In this document: positions 7,842 to 15,309 of the stretch, piece after piece
Layout: every line of letters starts with the position of its first letter
How positions within the stretch are numbered: position 1 is the first letter of the stretch
From: an uncultured Helicobacteraceae bacterium
Lineage (GTDB): Bacteria > Campylobacterota > Campylobacteria > Campylobacterales > Helicobacteraceae
Reading direction: 5' to 3'
Assembly: GCA_934668765.1 (NCBI GenBank)
Contig: CAKUOH010000031.1
Location: forward strand, 1 to 15,372
DNA: 15,372 nucleotides
Position numbers and translations under genes: made by a program
Notes under the pieces: generated by a model
What the model was told of the DNA's origin: nothing
The model's input: the letters and a program-made list of their open reading frames with translations, nothing else
The model's database searches: none

Positions 7842-8966
7842 ATGCTTTTATCAAGCTTTGCAATAAATCGCTTTTTGTTAAATGTCAAAGGCATTGCAAG
7901 AATGCTAACGCCAAGCGTGATTTTACCGCTGAATCGCGAGAAAATCCTGCGTGATTTAGATTTGCGCAAAGATTTGGACTACATAAAAAAGCGCGTGGAT
8001 TATTACTGCCCTATTGATGCGAAAATCACGCTAGATTCAAGTGCAAGAACGCTTGATTTTTTGCGCTGGACTCACAAAAGCACGGCGTATTTTTTTGACG
8101 CTTATGAATATGCGCGGTATTTTCCGCAAAATTTTAGGGCGCATTTTGCCTTTGGCGATGTGAATTTTATCCCTAAAAAGCCTTCATTTGCGAAGTCGCG
8201 CCCGATTCGCACTTATTACGAATCTATGTGCAAATCTACGCAAAATGCAAATGGGGGGGGGCAGAATAATGAATATTCTCGTCATTCTGAGCGAAGCGAA
8301 GAATCCAAAAATTTGGATTGCCACGATTTAGCTATCGCCGAATCTCGCAATGACGATTCGCCCCAAAATCCGCCCTTTGCAAACTCCACGCTATTAAATT
8401 TAGACAAAGCTAGGCATTTTATTTTTGTAAATGACGCGCTACCTTTTGAATCTAAAATGGATAAACTTTTCTATCGTGGTGCGATTTATCAGGCGCATAG
8501 GACGCGCTTTTTTGAAAAATATTTTAATCATCCGCGTTGTGATTTGGGGCATACAGGGAGCAAAAGCATTTATAGTGCGTGGCAAAAGCCTAAAATAAGC
8601 ATTGCAAAGCATTTGCCTTATAAGTTTTTGTTATCTTTGGAGGGTAATGATGTGGCAAGTAATTTAAAGTGGATAATGAGCTCAAACTCCCTTGCTATTG
8701 CGCCAAAGATGAAGTTTGAAACTTGGTTTATGGAGGGGCGACTTAAAGGTGGGGAGCATTTTGTAGAGATTAGCGAGGATTACAGCGATTTGGAGGAAAA
8801 GTTGGAGTATTTTGCCACACACCCGCGCGAGGCAAAGGACATTATCCACAACGCACACAAATATGTCGCGCAATTTAGCGACAAAAAGAGAGAAACGATA
8901 ATCTCATTGCTTGTTTTGGAGAAATACTTTTATTGCACAGGGCAGATTAAATCTTTGCGAATCTAA
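7842..8966 (+). CDS. GT90/CAP10-like glycosyltransferase, phase-variable
   Basis: A 374-residue soluble protein, last of the glycan cluster. Its second half fits the CAP10/GT90 family of polysaccharide and LPS glycosyltransferases: KLFYRGAIYQAHRTRFFEKY, then KHLPYKFLLSLEGNDVASNL, SNSLAIAPKMKFETWF, GGEHFVEISEDYSDLEEKL, and a C-terminal helix NAHKYVAQFSDKKRE. This family uses nucleotide sugars in the cytoplasm. The start at ATG 7842 follows AGGGAGG (7831-7837) and lies nine bases after the upstream stop. Residues about 138-176 look inserted: a G9 tract (8253-8261), then translated repeats giving RHSERSEESKN and DCHDLAIAESRND, between RTYYES and NSTLLNLDKARHF. One extra G gives TAA two codons after the tract; one fewer gives TAG inside repeat B. 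The current frame is ON. Acceptor and sugar are unknown. Confidence 0.78.
   Translation: MLLSSFAINRFLLNVKGIARMLTPSVILPLNREKILRDLDLRKDLDYIKKRVDYYCPIDAKITLDSSARTLDFLRWTHKSTAYFFDAYEYARYFPQNFRAHFAFGDVNFIPKKPSFAKSRPIRTYYESMCKSTQNANGGGQNNEYSRHSERSEESKNLDCHDLAIAESRNDDSPQNPPFANSTLLNLDKARHFIFVNDALPFESKMDKLFYRGAIYQAHRTRFFEKYFNHPRCDLGHTGSKSIYSAWQKPKISIAKHLPYKFLLSLEGNDVASNLKWIMSSNSLAIAPKMKFETWFMEGRLKGGEHFVEISEDYSDLEEKLEYFATHPREAKDIIHNAHKYVAQFSDKKRETIISLLVLEKYFYCTGQIKSLRI
8253..8261 (+). repeat. G9 homopolymer tract in the GT90-like gene
   Basis: Nine G residues forming codons 138-140 (triglycine). G10 stops at GCA-GAA-TAA; G8 reads through the first repeat and stops at ATT-TAG in the second. The tract sits at the upstream edge of the repeat insert. 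Confidence 0.86.
8280..8305 (+). repeat. Dispersed repeat translated as RHSERSEES
   Basis: GTCATTCTGAGCGAAGCGAA followed by GAATC. This kind of block is a widespread bacterial short repeat, often noticed because it is translated as RHSERSEES in predicted proteins. It is read in frame here. Confidence 0.7.
8315..8354 (+). repeat. Repeat B palindrome inside the GT90-like gene
   Basis: The ends GGATTGCCACGATT and GAATCTCGCAATGAC pair imperfectly around a loop of about ten bases. It is read as DCHDLAIAESRND, the same frame and orientation as in the two GT-C genes; the other two forward frames contain stops. Confidence 0.78.
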
Positions 8967-9018
8967 GTGCGACAAGGAAGATTAATTGCTAGAATTTACG
9001 CTAGATTCTTGAGCACAC

Positions 9019-10425
9019 TCACATATTTTCTTCAAACCACTCGGCGATTTCGCTTCTAATCGTATTTTTTAGCTGAATCCCGCTTAAAAAGTCGCTATTT
9101 TGCGCCTTTTGGAGTAGCGTAACTGCGCCATTGCGGAATTTGCTTAAATACGGATGGTCTATTTGCTTCCAATCGCCTAAAAACGCGATTTTGCAATCTT
9201 GTGCGATTCTAGTGCCTATGAGTTTGATTGTCGCATCACTAGCATTTTGCGCTTCATCAAAAATCACAAATTTTCGCGCTATGCTGACACCCCTTGCGTG
9301 TGCGATGTCCATCACTTCGATATTGTGCTTTTTGATGAAATATTCTGTGGCGTCCTTTTTTTCAATGGTATTGACATCGCCACTATATTCGATTTTTTTG
9401 GCTAGGGAACTTTCTTGGAGTTTGTCAATGGTAAAATTTATCGCACTATAAAGCGGATACATAAAATAGCCGAGTTTTTGGCTCTCATCGCCCTTGCGAA
9501 AGCCTAATTCCGCCTCTTTGTCATTTGAAGTAATAGTATTTCGCATATAGATTATACCCTCCACTGCGCCATTTTTTACTAGCGTTAGCCCTGCTTGAAG
9601 CGAGATTAGCGTCTTGCCACTGCCTGTGCTACCTGTGATAATGCTAACTTTATTTTTTGGGTGGATTAGCATTGCATAAAGTAGCTTTTGCTCCAAATTT
9701 ATGGGGCGAATGTAGGGCGCGTTTTCTTCTATAATCGCGTCCAAATTCTGCTCTACAAACTCCCCGTCAATCTTAAAACCAAACTTCTTTTTGCCTGTGA
9801 GATACAGCGAACTATCGGTATTATCTTGCTCATCTACTTCAATTATGCTCCAATCTTTGAGATTTTTAAACTCGGCGTTTTTTGCCAAAGATTCGGGCTT
9901 TGAATCCTTATGCAAGTTAAAAGCAAAGGCAAAATTTATATCGCTAGGATTTTCCACCATATTGCGAAACATAGATTCGGCGCGGACACCTTGCGAAATA
10001 GCACGAATTTTTAGCGAAATATCATTTGTCAAAAGCACAAAATCATAATCCTTTGCCACTTCTAAGATTCGGCTGTCATTTAGCGAATATTCCAAATTTT
10101 GCGTTTTGTAATCGCCCCGATAAATGATAAAAATATCAAACTCCGCATCCTTATTTTTAAAGGCGATTTTATAGATATTATCGCCGTTTTTGGTGCGCCC
10201 TTTGGCGATTTCTGTCGCACTTGAATTTAGCGCACGAAAAAATTCCCTACTAAAATATCCTAACTCATTTTGCAAATCTTTCTTTTTGTCTAGCTCATAA
10301 AGCACAATCTCTGAGATATAAACTTCATTTTCCCCATTTTGCGAGATAAAAGATAGATTCGCAATGTCGTCCAAAATGATTGAAGTATCCAAAATGTAGC
10401 GTTTCTTTTTTGTGATTCTTGCCAA
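9019..10425 (-). CDS. PIN-PhoH family ATPase/ribonuclease-like protein
   Basis: A 468-residue cytoplasmic protein with two domains. An N-terminal PIN domain (about 9-150) starts RYILDTSIILDD, with acidic D13 and later LNDSRILEVA and LLTNDISL, consistent with a metal-dependent nuclease site. A C-terminal PhoH-type ATPase (about 240-468) has Walker A GSTGSGKT (265-272), Walker B VIFDEAQN (387-394) and a sensor-like FLGDWKQID. PIN-PhoH proteins are thought to couple RNA unwinding to cleavage. The open frame extends to a TTG at 10485, but I prefer the TTG at 10425: AAGGGGG (10440-10434) lies eight bases upstream, the protein then begins MARITKKKRYILD like its relatives, and a TATAAT (10470-10465) would lie downstream of the longer start. 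The gene is convergent with the glycan cluster and divergent from tpx. Confidence 0.88.
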   Translation of the reverse strand: MARITKKKRYILDTSIILDDIANLSFISQNGENEVYISEIVLYELDKKKDLQNELGYFSREFFRALNSSATEIAKGRTKNGDNIYKIAFKNKDAEFDIFIIYRGDYKTQNLEYSLNDSRILEVAKDYDFVLLTNDISLKIRAISQGVRAESMFRNMVENPSDINFAFAFNLHKDSKPESLAKNAEFKNLKDWSIIEVDEQDNTDSSLYLTGKKKFGFKIDGEFVEQNLDAIIEENAPYIRPINLEQKLLYAMLIHPKNKVSIITGSTGSGKTLISLQAGLTLVKNGAVEGIIYMRNTITSNDKEAELGFRKGDESQKLGYFMYPLYSAINFTIDKLQESSLAKKIEYSGDVNTIEKKDATEYFIKKHNIEVMDIAHARGVSIARKFVIFDEAQNASDATIKLIGTRIAQDCKIAFLGDWKQIDHPYLSKFRNGAVTLLQKAQNSDFLSGIQLKNTIRSEIAEWFEENM

Positions 10426-10464
10426 AATTTTCGCCCCCTTTAAGCGTAAAAATGCAAAATTTAA

Positions 10465-10472
10465 ATTATAAT
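10465..10472. promoter_or_regulatory. Shared palindromic -10 for the divergent PhoH-like gene and tpx
   Basis: ATTATAAT is its own reverse complement, giving TATAAT on the plus strand (10467-10472, for tpx) and on the minus strand (10470-10465, for the PhoH-like gene). Start sites would fall near 10480 and near 10458, leaving leaders of about 48 and 33 bases, each with a good ribosome binding site. Confidence 0.55.
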
Positions 10473-10527
10473 TTCGCGATTCCAAAGGTGGAATTGTAAA
10501 ATATTTTTAATTAAAAGGAGCAGTAAA

Positions 10528-11031
10528 ATGAGCGCAAAATTCAAAGGAAGCCCCGTAAAACTCGTGGGCGATGAAATAAAAGTAGGCGATTTTGCCCCAA
10601 GCGTAAAGCTAAAAGGCAATGATTTGGGCTATGTGATAGTGGGTGGCAAAAAGGATAAGATTCAAGTCCTAAATGTCGTCCCAAGCCTTGATACGCCCAC
10701 TTGTCAAGTGCAAACAAAGCGATTTAATACCGAAGCAGCAAACTTCCCAAATGTCGAAGTTTTTGTGATTTCTATGGATTTGCCTTTCGCACAAGGGCGA
10801 TTTTGCTCAGTGGAAGGCATCAAAAATGTCCGTGCGCTAAGCGATTTTAGAAACAAAGAGTTTGGGACAAAATATGGCGTGCTAATCGATGATTCGCCTT
10901 TAAGCGGACTTTTAACTCGTGCTGTATTTGTGATTGATGAGAGTGGCAAGGTGATTTATAGAGAGATTTGCGAAGAGATTACAAATGAGCCGAATTATGA
11001 GGCGGCGTTAGAAGCGATAAAGAATCGATAA
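10528..11031 (+). CDS. tpx: Thiol peroxidase Tpx
   Basis: A 167-residue atypical two-cysteine peroxiredoxin that reduces hydrogen peroxide and alkyl hydroperoxides using thioredoxin. The peroxidatic cysteine is C59 in VVPSLDTPTCQVQT, a near-invariant Tpx block; the resolving cysteine is C93 in FAQGRFCSVEGI, matching the C61/C95 pair of E. coli Tpx. DFAPSVKL near the N-terminus and TRAVFVIDESGKVIYREI towards the end are also typical, and the length is normal for the family. The ribosome binding site AAGGAG (10515-10520) lies seven bases before the ATG. The gene is divergent from the PhoH-like gene, with overlapping promoters, and is followed by a repeat-containing gap, so it is probably a single-gene unit. 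Confidence 0.97.
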   Translation: MSAKFKGSPVKLVGDEIKVGDFAPSVKLKGNDLGYVIVGGKKDKIQVLNVVPSLDTPTCQVQTKRFNTEAANFPNVEVFVISMDLPFAQGRFCSVEGIKNVRALSDFRNKEFGTKYGVLIDDSPLSGLLTRAVFVIDESGKVIYREICEEITNEPNYEAALEAIKNR

Positions 11032-11077
11032 ACGGCGCGATTCGCTAGATTCGCGTGAATCTAAAAAATAAAACTTT

Positions 11078-11166
11078 CCCCCTCCCTTGCGGAGGGGGAT
11101 AGGGAGTGGGTTATTTTTACTAAAAATATTTTTTACCCTCCACCTTTATTCCCGCAAGGGAGGGTG
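11078..11166. repeat. Inverted pair of repeat A in the tpx downstream gap
   Basis: A forward repeat A (11078-11111, CCCCCTCC, loop CTTGC, GGAGGGGG, then GGGAGTGGGT) faces an inverted, more diverged copy (11135-11166, ending CCCGCAAGGGAGGG). Each can fold alone, or the two can pair into one long hairpin around an AT-rich loop. It may act as a transcription barrier between tpx and the next gene, but no T-run follows. Confidence 0.75.
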
Positions 11167-11188
11167 AAATTAAAATTAAGGTAAGCTT

Positions 11189-12229
11189 TTGGATAATTTT
11201 ATATCATTTTTCGTAGATTTCTACAAAGACCCGCTTTTTAGCATTATTATCATCATCTCCATAATCGTGCTAGTAGCGATAGCGGACTACACGCGCAATC
11301 GATTTAAGCAAAAAGAAAAGGTAGATTCGCTAAAAGCACTTGCAGAAAATTTTAATTTTTATGAGTTTGATAAAAATCTAAATGATGCTATAAATTTCTC
11401 CAAAACGCCACAAGAGACGCTAGTTTTCATAGCTAAAATCTATGTGCAAAGCGGGAATTTCGATGATGCCATAAAGATTTATTTGGCGATTTTGGATAAG
11501 ATTAGCGACTTAAAAGATAAGATTGAGATTTTTGAGCTACTTGGAATCGCCTATTATAAGGCTGGTTTTATGCAGCGCGCAAAGGCGATTTTCATTGAGA
11601 TTTTAAAAAATAATCCGCGCAATAAAACCGCGCTATCTTTGCTAATGCAGACTTATGAGACGCTAGGCGAGTATGCTAACGCGCTAGATGTGATTTCTTG
11701 CATTGAGGAAGTGGAGGGAAGTGAGAGCAAAGATAAATTAGAGCGCGTGAAAGCCTATATCAAAATGCTTGTTTTGACAAATGATAGTCTTATGAATTCT
11801 CAGGTGCGAGAGCGCGAGATTGTAAAGGCGATTAGCAGTGAAAATATCAAGCCTGCCCTACAATATTTTTTAGCGCACAACACAAAGCTATTTTGGGAGA
11901 TTTTATCAACGCAAAAAACACTACATAATTTCATAGATTTGCTATGGAAATTGCCCTTGCCTTGTCGCAATGAAGCGATAAATGCAAATAAGCAAATCGC
12001 CGATATTTATCGCGCCAAAGGGCTTATAAATGATGAGATGGAATGCGAGATTTTTGAGCTAGAAACCTTGCGAATCTTGCGCAAATACTCACATAAACGC
12101 GCAGACTTAGGCTTTAAATATCGCTGTGCCTTTTGCAGTAGCTCTTTTCCTTTTGAAACGCATAGATGCCCGACTTGTAGCGAAGTTGGCGGTATGAATC
12201 TTGTGCTAGAAATATTGCAAAATAAATAA
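11189..12229 (+). CDS. LapB-like TPR membrane protein with C-terminal zinc ribbon
   Basis: A 346-residue protein with an N-terminal membrane anchor (about 15-35), a helical TPR-type region (about 50-290; for example the pair NFDDAIKIYLAILDKI and AGFMQRAKAIFIEILKNNP), and a C-terminal rubredoxin-like ribbon with cysteines 313, 316, 327 and 330 (CAFC ... CPTC). This order matches LapB/YciM, which in E. coli helps FtsH degrade LpxC and so controls lipid A synthesis. In H. pylori the equivalent position before rnhA is HP0660. Whether the Campylobacterota protein also acts on LpxC is inference. The start is TTG at 11189, with AAGG at 11178-11181; it keeps the anchor intact. The next gene begins 13 bases after the stop, so they are probably cotranscribed. 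Confidence 0.8.
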   Translation: MDNFISFFVDFYKDPLFSIIIIISIIVLVAIADYTRNRFKQKEKVDSLKALAENFNFYEFDKNLNDAINFSKTPQETLVFIAKIYVQSGNFDDAIKIYLAILDKISDLKDKIEIFELLGIAYYKAGFMQRAKAIFIEILKNNPRNKTALSLLMQTYETLGEYANALDVISCIEEVEGSESKDKLERVKAYIKMLVLTNDSLMNSQVREREIVKAISSENIKPALQYFLAHNTKLFWEILSTQKTLHNFIDLLWKLPLPCRNEAINANKQIADIYRAKGLINDEMECEIFELETLRILRKYSHKRADLGFKYRCAFCSSSFPFETHRCPTCSEVGGMNLVLEILQNK

Positions 12230-12242
12230 ATGGGAATAAAAA

Positions 12243-13661
12243 ATGAAAAAAATTACTCTATATTGTGATGGCTCAAGTCTAGGCAATCCGGGCTTTGGTG
12301 GGTGGTGCGTGATACTTTGCTATCAAAATACGCGCAAAATTATTAGCGGTGGCGAGGCAAACACGACAAATAATAGAATGGAGCTAAAAGCGGTAATCGA
12401 GGGTTTAAAGGCACTAAAAGAGCCGTGCGCAGTGGAGATAGTAAGCGATTCAAACTATGTATGCGAGGGCATAAATGCGTGGCTAAAAAATTGGATAATC
12501 AAAGATTTTAAAAAAGTGAAAAACCCCGATTTGTGGCGCGAATATGTAAATCTCTCCACCAAACACAAGGTAAGTGCTACTTGGGTAAAAGGGCATAGCG
12601 GACACGCGCAAAATGAGGAATGCGACAAAATTGCCAAAGATGAAGCAGGAAAAATAAAAAATAGCGTGAATAATGGCGTGATTAGTGACGAACCGAAAAA
12701 TCACAGGAAACTATTTGATTTACGCGATTCAAAGGGTGCAAAACAACAAAAAATGCTTGAATCTAAAAAATCACTTGATTCTAAAAGCAAAGCAAAATCC
12801 AAAATCTCGCGTAAAAAAAGCGTGGATTCTAGCATAGATTCAAGTGTGGATTTTAACGATTCTAGTGCGAATCTAGCCCGTTTTTATGACAATGCAAATC
12901 TCCAAACCGACATAAAAGTAAGCCCCAAAATCCCTGAATCACTGAAATCCAAATGCCTTGAAGGCAATGAGTCCCTGCAAAAGCGGATAAATTACCATTT
13001 CAAAGATGAAAATATATTGCTTATCGCGCTTACGCACAAGAGCTTTGATAAGCACAAAAACAACGAGCGGTTGGAGTTTTTGGGCGATGCGGTGCTTGAT
13101 TTAATCATCGGCGAGTATGTTTTTAGGCGACTACCACACTGCAATGAGGGCGATTTGACAAAGATTCGCGCCACAATGGTAAATGAAAACGGCTTTGCAA
13201 ATCTTGCAAACGCGCTTGAACTAGGCAAATATATCTTTATTTCAAATTCAGAGTGTCGCAATGACGGGCGCAAAAAGCCATCCATTTTGTCGGACGCCTT
13301 TGAGGCGTTAATCGCTGCGATTTACATTGACGGAGGGCTAGAGAGTGCGAAAAAAGTCGTGCTGTCGTTACTAGAGCGCGTGTATCGTGGCGTGGAGCTA
13401 GAGAACCTTTTTGTGGATTACAAAACCGCTTTACAAGAGCTAACACAGGCGATTTGCGGGGATTTACCCGAATACAATTTGCTTGCTTCAAACGGACCAG
13501 ACCACAACAAAAGTTTCACAATGCAGGTGCTAATAAACGCACAGGAATTTGCCAAAGCCACAGGCAAAAGCAAGAAAGAGGCAGAGCAGGAATGCGCCAA
13601 AATCGCCTATAATCGCATAAAACAAGGACGCACAAACGGCATAGCAAAGGGCGCACAATGA
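12243..13661 (+). CDS. rnhA-rnc: RNase HI-RNase III fusion protein
   Basis: A 472-residue fusion. Residues 1-138 are RNase HI, which cuts RNA in RNA-DNA hybrids: catalytic D9, E47, D69 and D128, plus loop H118 in WVKGHSGH, are all present. Residues about 140-240 are a polar, Lys/Ser/Asp-rich linker, probably disordered. Residues about 243-385 are the RNase III domain, which cuts double-stranded RNA in rRNA processing: [13 protein letters not shown] (273-285) gives E274, E277 and D281, and [16 protein letters not shown] gives D350 and E353. A double-stranded RNA binding domain follows (about 391-460). In H. pylori the two enzymes are separate neighbouring genes. No stop or frame break lies between them here, and no good internal start is near the RNase III domain; M170 is the only linker methionine. 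The last four bases overlap aroC. Confidence 0.93.
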   Translation: MKKITLYCDGSSLGNPGFGGWCVILCYQNTRKIISGGEANTTNNRMELKAVIEGLKALKEPCAVEIVSDSNYVCEGINAWLKNWIIKDFKKVKNPDLWREYVNLSTKHKVSATWVKGHSGHAQNEECDKIAKDEAGKIKNSVNNGVISDEPKNHRKLFDLRDSKGAKQQKMLESKKSLDSKSKAKSKISRKKSVDSSIDSSVDFNDSSANLARFYDNANLQTDIKVSPKIPESLKSKCLEGNESLQKRINYHFKDENILLIALTHKSFDKHKNNERLEFLGDAVLDLIIGEYVFRRLPHCNEGDLTKIRATMVNENGFANLANALELGKYIFISNSECRNDGRKKPSILSDAFEALIAAIYIDGGLESAKKVVLSLLERVYRGVELENLFVDYKTALQELTQAICGDLPEYNLLASNGPDHNKSFTMQVLINAQEFAKATGKSKKEAEQECAKIAYNRIKQGRTNGIAKGAQ

Positions 13662-14731
13662 ATACATTTGGATTGCGTTTGCGCGTAAGCACTTTTGGCG
13701 AATCGCACGGAAAAGCCATCGGGTGCGTAATTGACGGACTTCCTGCGGGGCTGAAAGTGGATTTTGATTTTTTGCAAAATGAGCTAGATAGGCGCAAGGG
13801 TGGGAAAAATCTATACTCCACACAGCGCAAAGAGAGCGATAATGCGGAGATTTTAAGTGGTGTATTTGATGAATTTACCACAGGTGCGCCCATTGCGTTA
13901 ATTGTGGCAAATCAAAATACCAAAAGCAGTGATTATGAAAACATAAAGGATATTTTTCGCCCTAGCCACGCGGACTTTACATACTACCACAAATATGAAG
14001 TGCGTGATTATCGCGGTGGTGGGCGTAGTAGTGCGCGTGAAAGTGTGGCAAGAGTGGCTGCTGGGGCGTTTGCCAAAATGCTACTGCGCGAATTTGATAT
14101 AAAAGTGCGAAGTGGGATTTTAGGAATCGGCGGGATTTTAGCGCAAAACATTTCTTTTGAAAATGCCCTAAAAAGCGAGATTTTTAGCCTTGATTCTAGC
14201 GTAGAGAATGCACAAAAAAAAGCAATCGATTCTGCGCGTGAAAACCACGATAGCATAGGCGGAATCGCGCTAATTTCGGCGCAAAATGTGCCTGTGGGAC
14301 TAGGCGAACCACTTTATCATAAGCTAGATTCGGCAATAGGTAGCGCAATGATGGGGCTAAATGGCGTAAAAGCCGTAGAAATCGGCTCTGGCATTGAAGC
14401 AAGTGCGAGTTTAGGAAGCAAAAATAACGATTTTATCGATGAGCGCGGGTTTGTTAGCAATCATAGTGGCGGGATTTTGGGGGGCATAAGCAATGGTGAT
14501 GAGATTGTGGTAAAGGTGCATTTTAAGCCCACACCAAGCATTTTTCAGGCACAAAGGACGATTGATAAAAATGGGCGCGAAGTGGAGTTGCGACTAAAAG
14601 GACGGCACGACCCCTGCATTGCCATTCGCGGGAGTGTGGTGGCAGAGAGCCTACTTGCGCTAATTTTGGCGGATATGCTACTGCTAAATGCAAGTAGCAA
14701 AATGGAGTATTTACGAAAAATTTATAAATAA
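13658..14731 (+). CDS. aroC: Chorismate synthase
   Basis: A 357-residue enzyme that converts 5-enolpyruvylshikimate 3-phosphate to chorismate, the last common step to aromatic amino acids and folate, using reduced FMN. Family signatures are clear: [19 protein letters not shown] (13-31, catalytic H17), [20 protein letters not shown] (from 102, H104), then [16 protein letters not shown], and [20 protein letters not shown] near the end. Length is normal. The ATG overlaps the RNase fusion stop (ATGA), so it is translationally coupled to that gene, the same neighbour as in H. pylori (rnc-aroC). No transcription terminator with a T-run follows at once; the repeat cluster begins 25 bases later. Confidence 0.97.
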   Translation: MNTFGLRLRVSTFGESHGKAIGCVIDGLPAGLKVDFDFLQNELDRRKGGKNLYSTQRKESDNAEILSGVFDEFTTGAPIALIVANQNTKSSDYENIKDIFRPSHADFTYYHKYEVRDYRGGGRSSARESVARVAAGAFAKMLLREFDIKVRSGILGIGGILAQNISFENALKSEIFSLDSSVENAQKKAIDSARENHDSIGGIALISAQNVPVGLGEPLYHKLDSAIGSAMMGLNGVKAVEIGSGIEASASLGSKNNDFIDERGFVSNHSGGILGGISNGDEIVVKVHFKPTPSIFQAQRTIDKNGREVELRLKGRHDPCIAIRGSVVAESLLALILADMLLLNASSKMEYLRKIYK

Positions 14732-15309
14732 ATACGAATTCGGTGTAATTTAAATTCCCCTCCCTTGCGGAGATTTTTGCATTTATTTACCCCTCCCTTG
14801 CGGATATTTTTGCATTTCTCCCCCTCCCTTGCGGATGGGGATTAAGGGGGTGGGTAGAATATTTTAGATTGCTTTGTTTTCTTTGTTTGCTCACAATGAC
14901 GCTTTACTTTATTTTTGTCATTGCGAAAAGTAGATTCGTTAGAATCTGCTTTGTGGCAATCTATAAATTTTCTTTGATTTTTTTTAGATTCTTTGGCGAC
15001 TTAAAATTGCATTAGAATGATAGATTTTGTGTGGATTGCTTTGCATTCTTGCGAATGTTCGCAATGACGATGGAATATACCCACCCCCTTAATCCCCCTC
15101 CGCAAGGGAGGGGGAAAGAGAAAAGAAACCTACCTACAATAAGGGAGGGGGGAGAATTTGAGTGATTTTCCCCTCCGCAAGGGAGGGGGCTTTAAAGTGT
15201 GGATTGCCACGAATCTAGCCTTTTTGACAGAAGCCTAGATTTTCGCAATGACGAAATTCTACCCACCCCCAACCCCCTCCGCAAGGGAGGGGGGATTAAC
15301 TAGATTATC
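14732..15309. repeat. Dense cluster of A and B palindromic repeats after aroC
   Basis: No gene is supported here. Repeat A copies: partial at 14757-14770 and 14790-14803, full at 14820-14855, inverted at 15079-15114, 15169-15189 and 15261-15294, and a fragment at 15141-15152. Repeat B palindromes: 14867-14901, 14917-14961, 15033-15069 and 15201-15253. Several A and B copies sit side by side with short spacers containing GGGTA and GAAT, forming composite units of about 80-95 bases. The GC-rich hairpins lie between the plus-strand aroC and a minus-strand gene, so they may also end transcription from both sides. Confidence 0.82.
14757..14820 (+). repeat. Short tandem array of 31-33-base units built on repeat A
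   Basis: Two units of 33 and 31 bases each begin CCCCTCCCTTGCGGA and continue with ATTTTTGCATTT; a third start runs into the full repeat A at 14820. The units look like the left half of repeat A fused to an AT spacer and duplicated. Confidence 0.65.

Noticed and set aside
8967..9018. Terminator between the convergent GT90-like and PhoH-like genes
   Set aside because: Only a weak AGAAT/ATTCT pairing is present, with no T-run; it is not convincing as a terminator.
10426..10485. Longer N-terminus of the PhoH-like protein from a TTG at 10485
   Set aside because: A TATAAT on the minus strand lies downstream of that start, a strong AAGGGGG site precedes the TTG at 10425, and the extra 20 residues do not resemble the start of a PIN domain.
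11048..11063. AGATTC/GAATCT hairpin just after tpx as an intrinsic terminator
   Set aside because: The perfect 6-bp stem with a GCGT loop is followed by an A-run, not a T-run, on the plus strand, so it does not fit a rho-independent terminator for tpx.
13250..13270. Possible repeat B fragment (GTCGCAATGACGG) inside the RNase III domain
   Set aside because: The residues ([14 protein letters not shown]) align with the normal RNase III loop (GEEKSGGRNKPSIL type) without an insertion, so the likeness to repeat B is probably chance.
14820..14901. Insertion sequence or transposase gene in the repeat cluster
   Set aside because: No open frame of useful length and no transposase motif is present; the repeats could at most be non-autonomous elements.
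14732..15309. CRISPR-like array after aroC
   Set aside because: The repeats are palindromic, differ in orientation and spacing, and lack uniform spacers; the same blocks occur inside genes. They are dispersed palindromic elements, not CRISPR.
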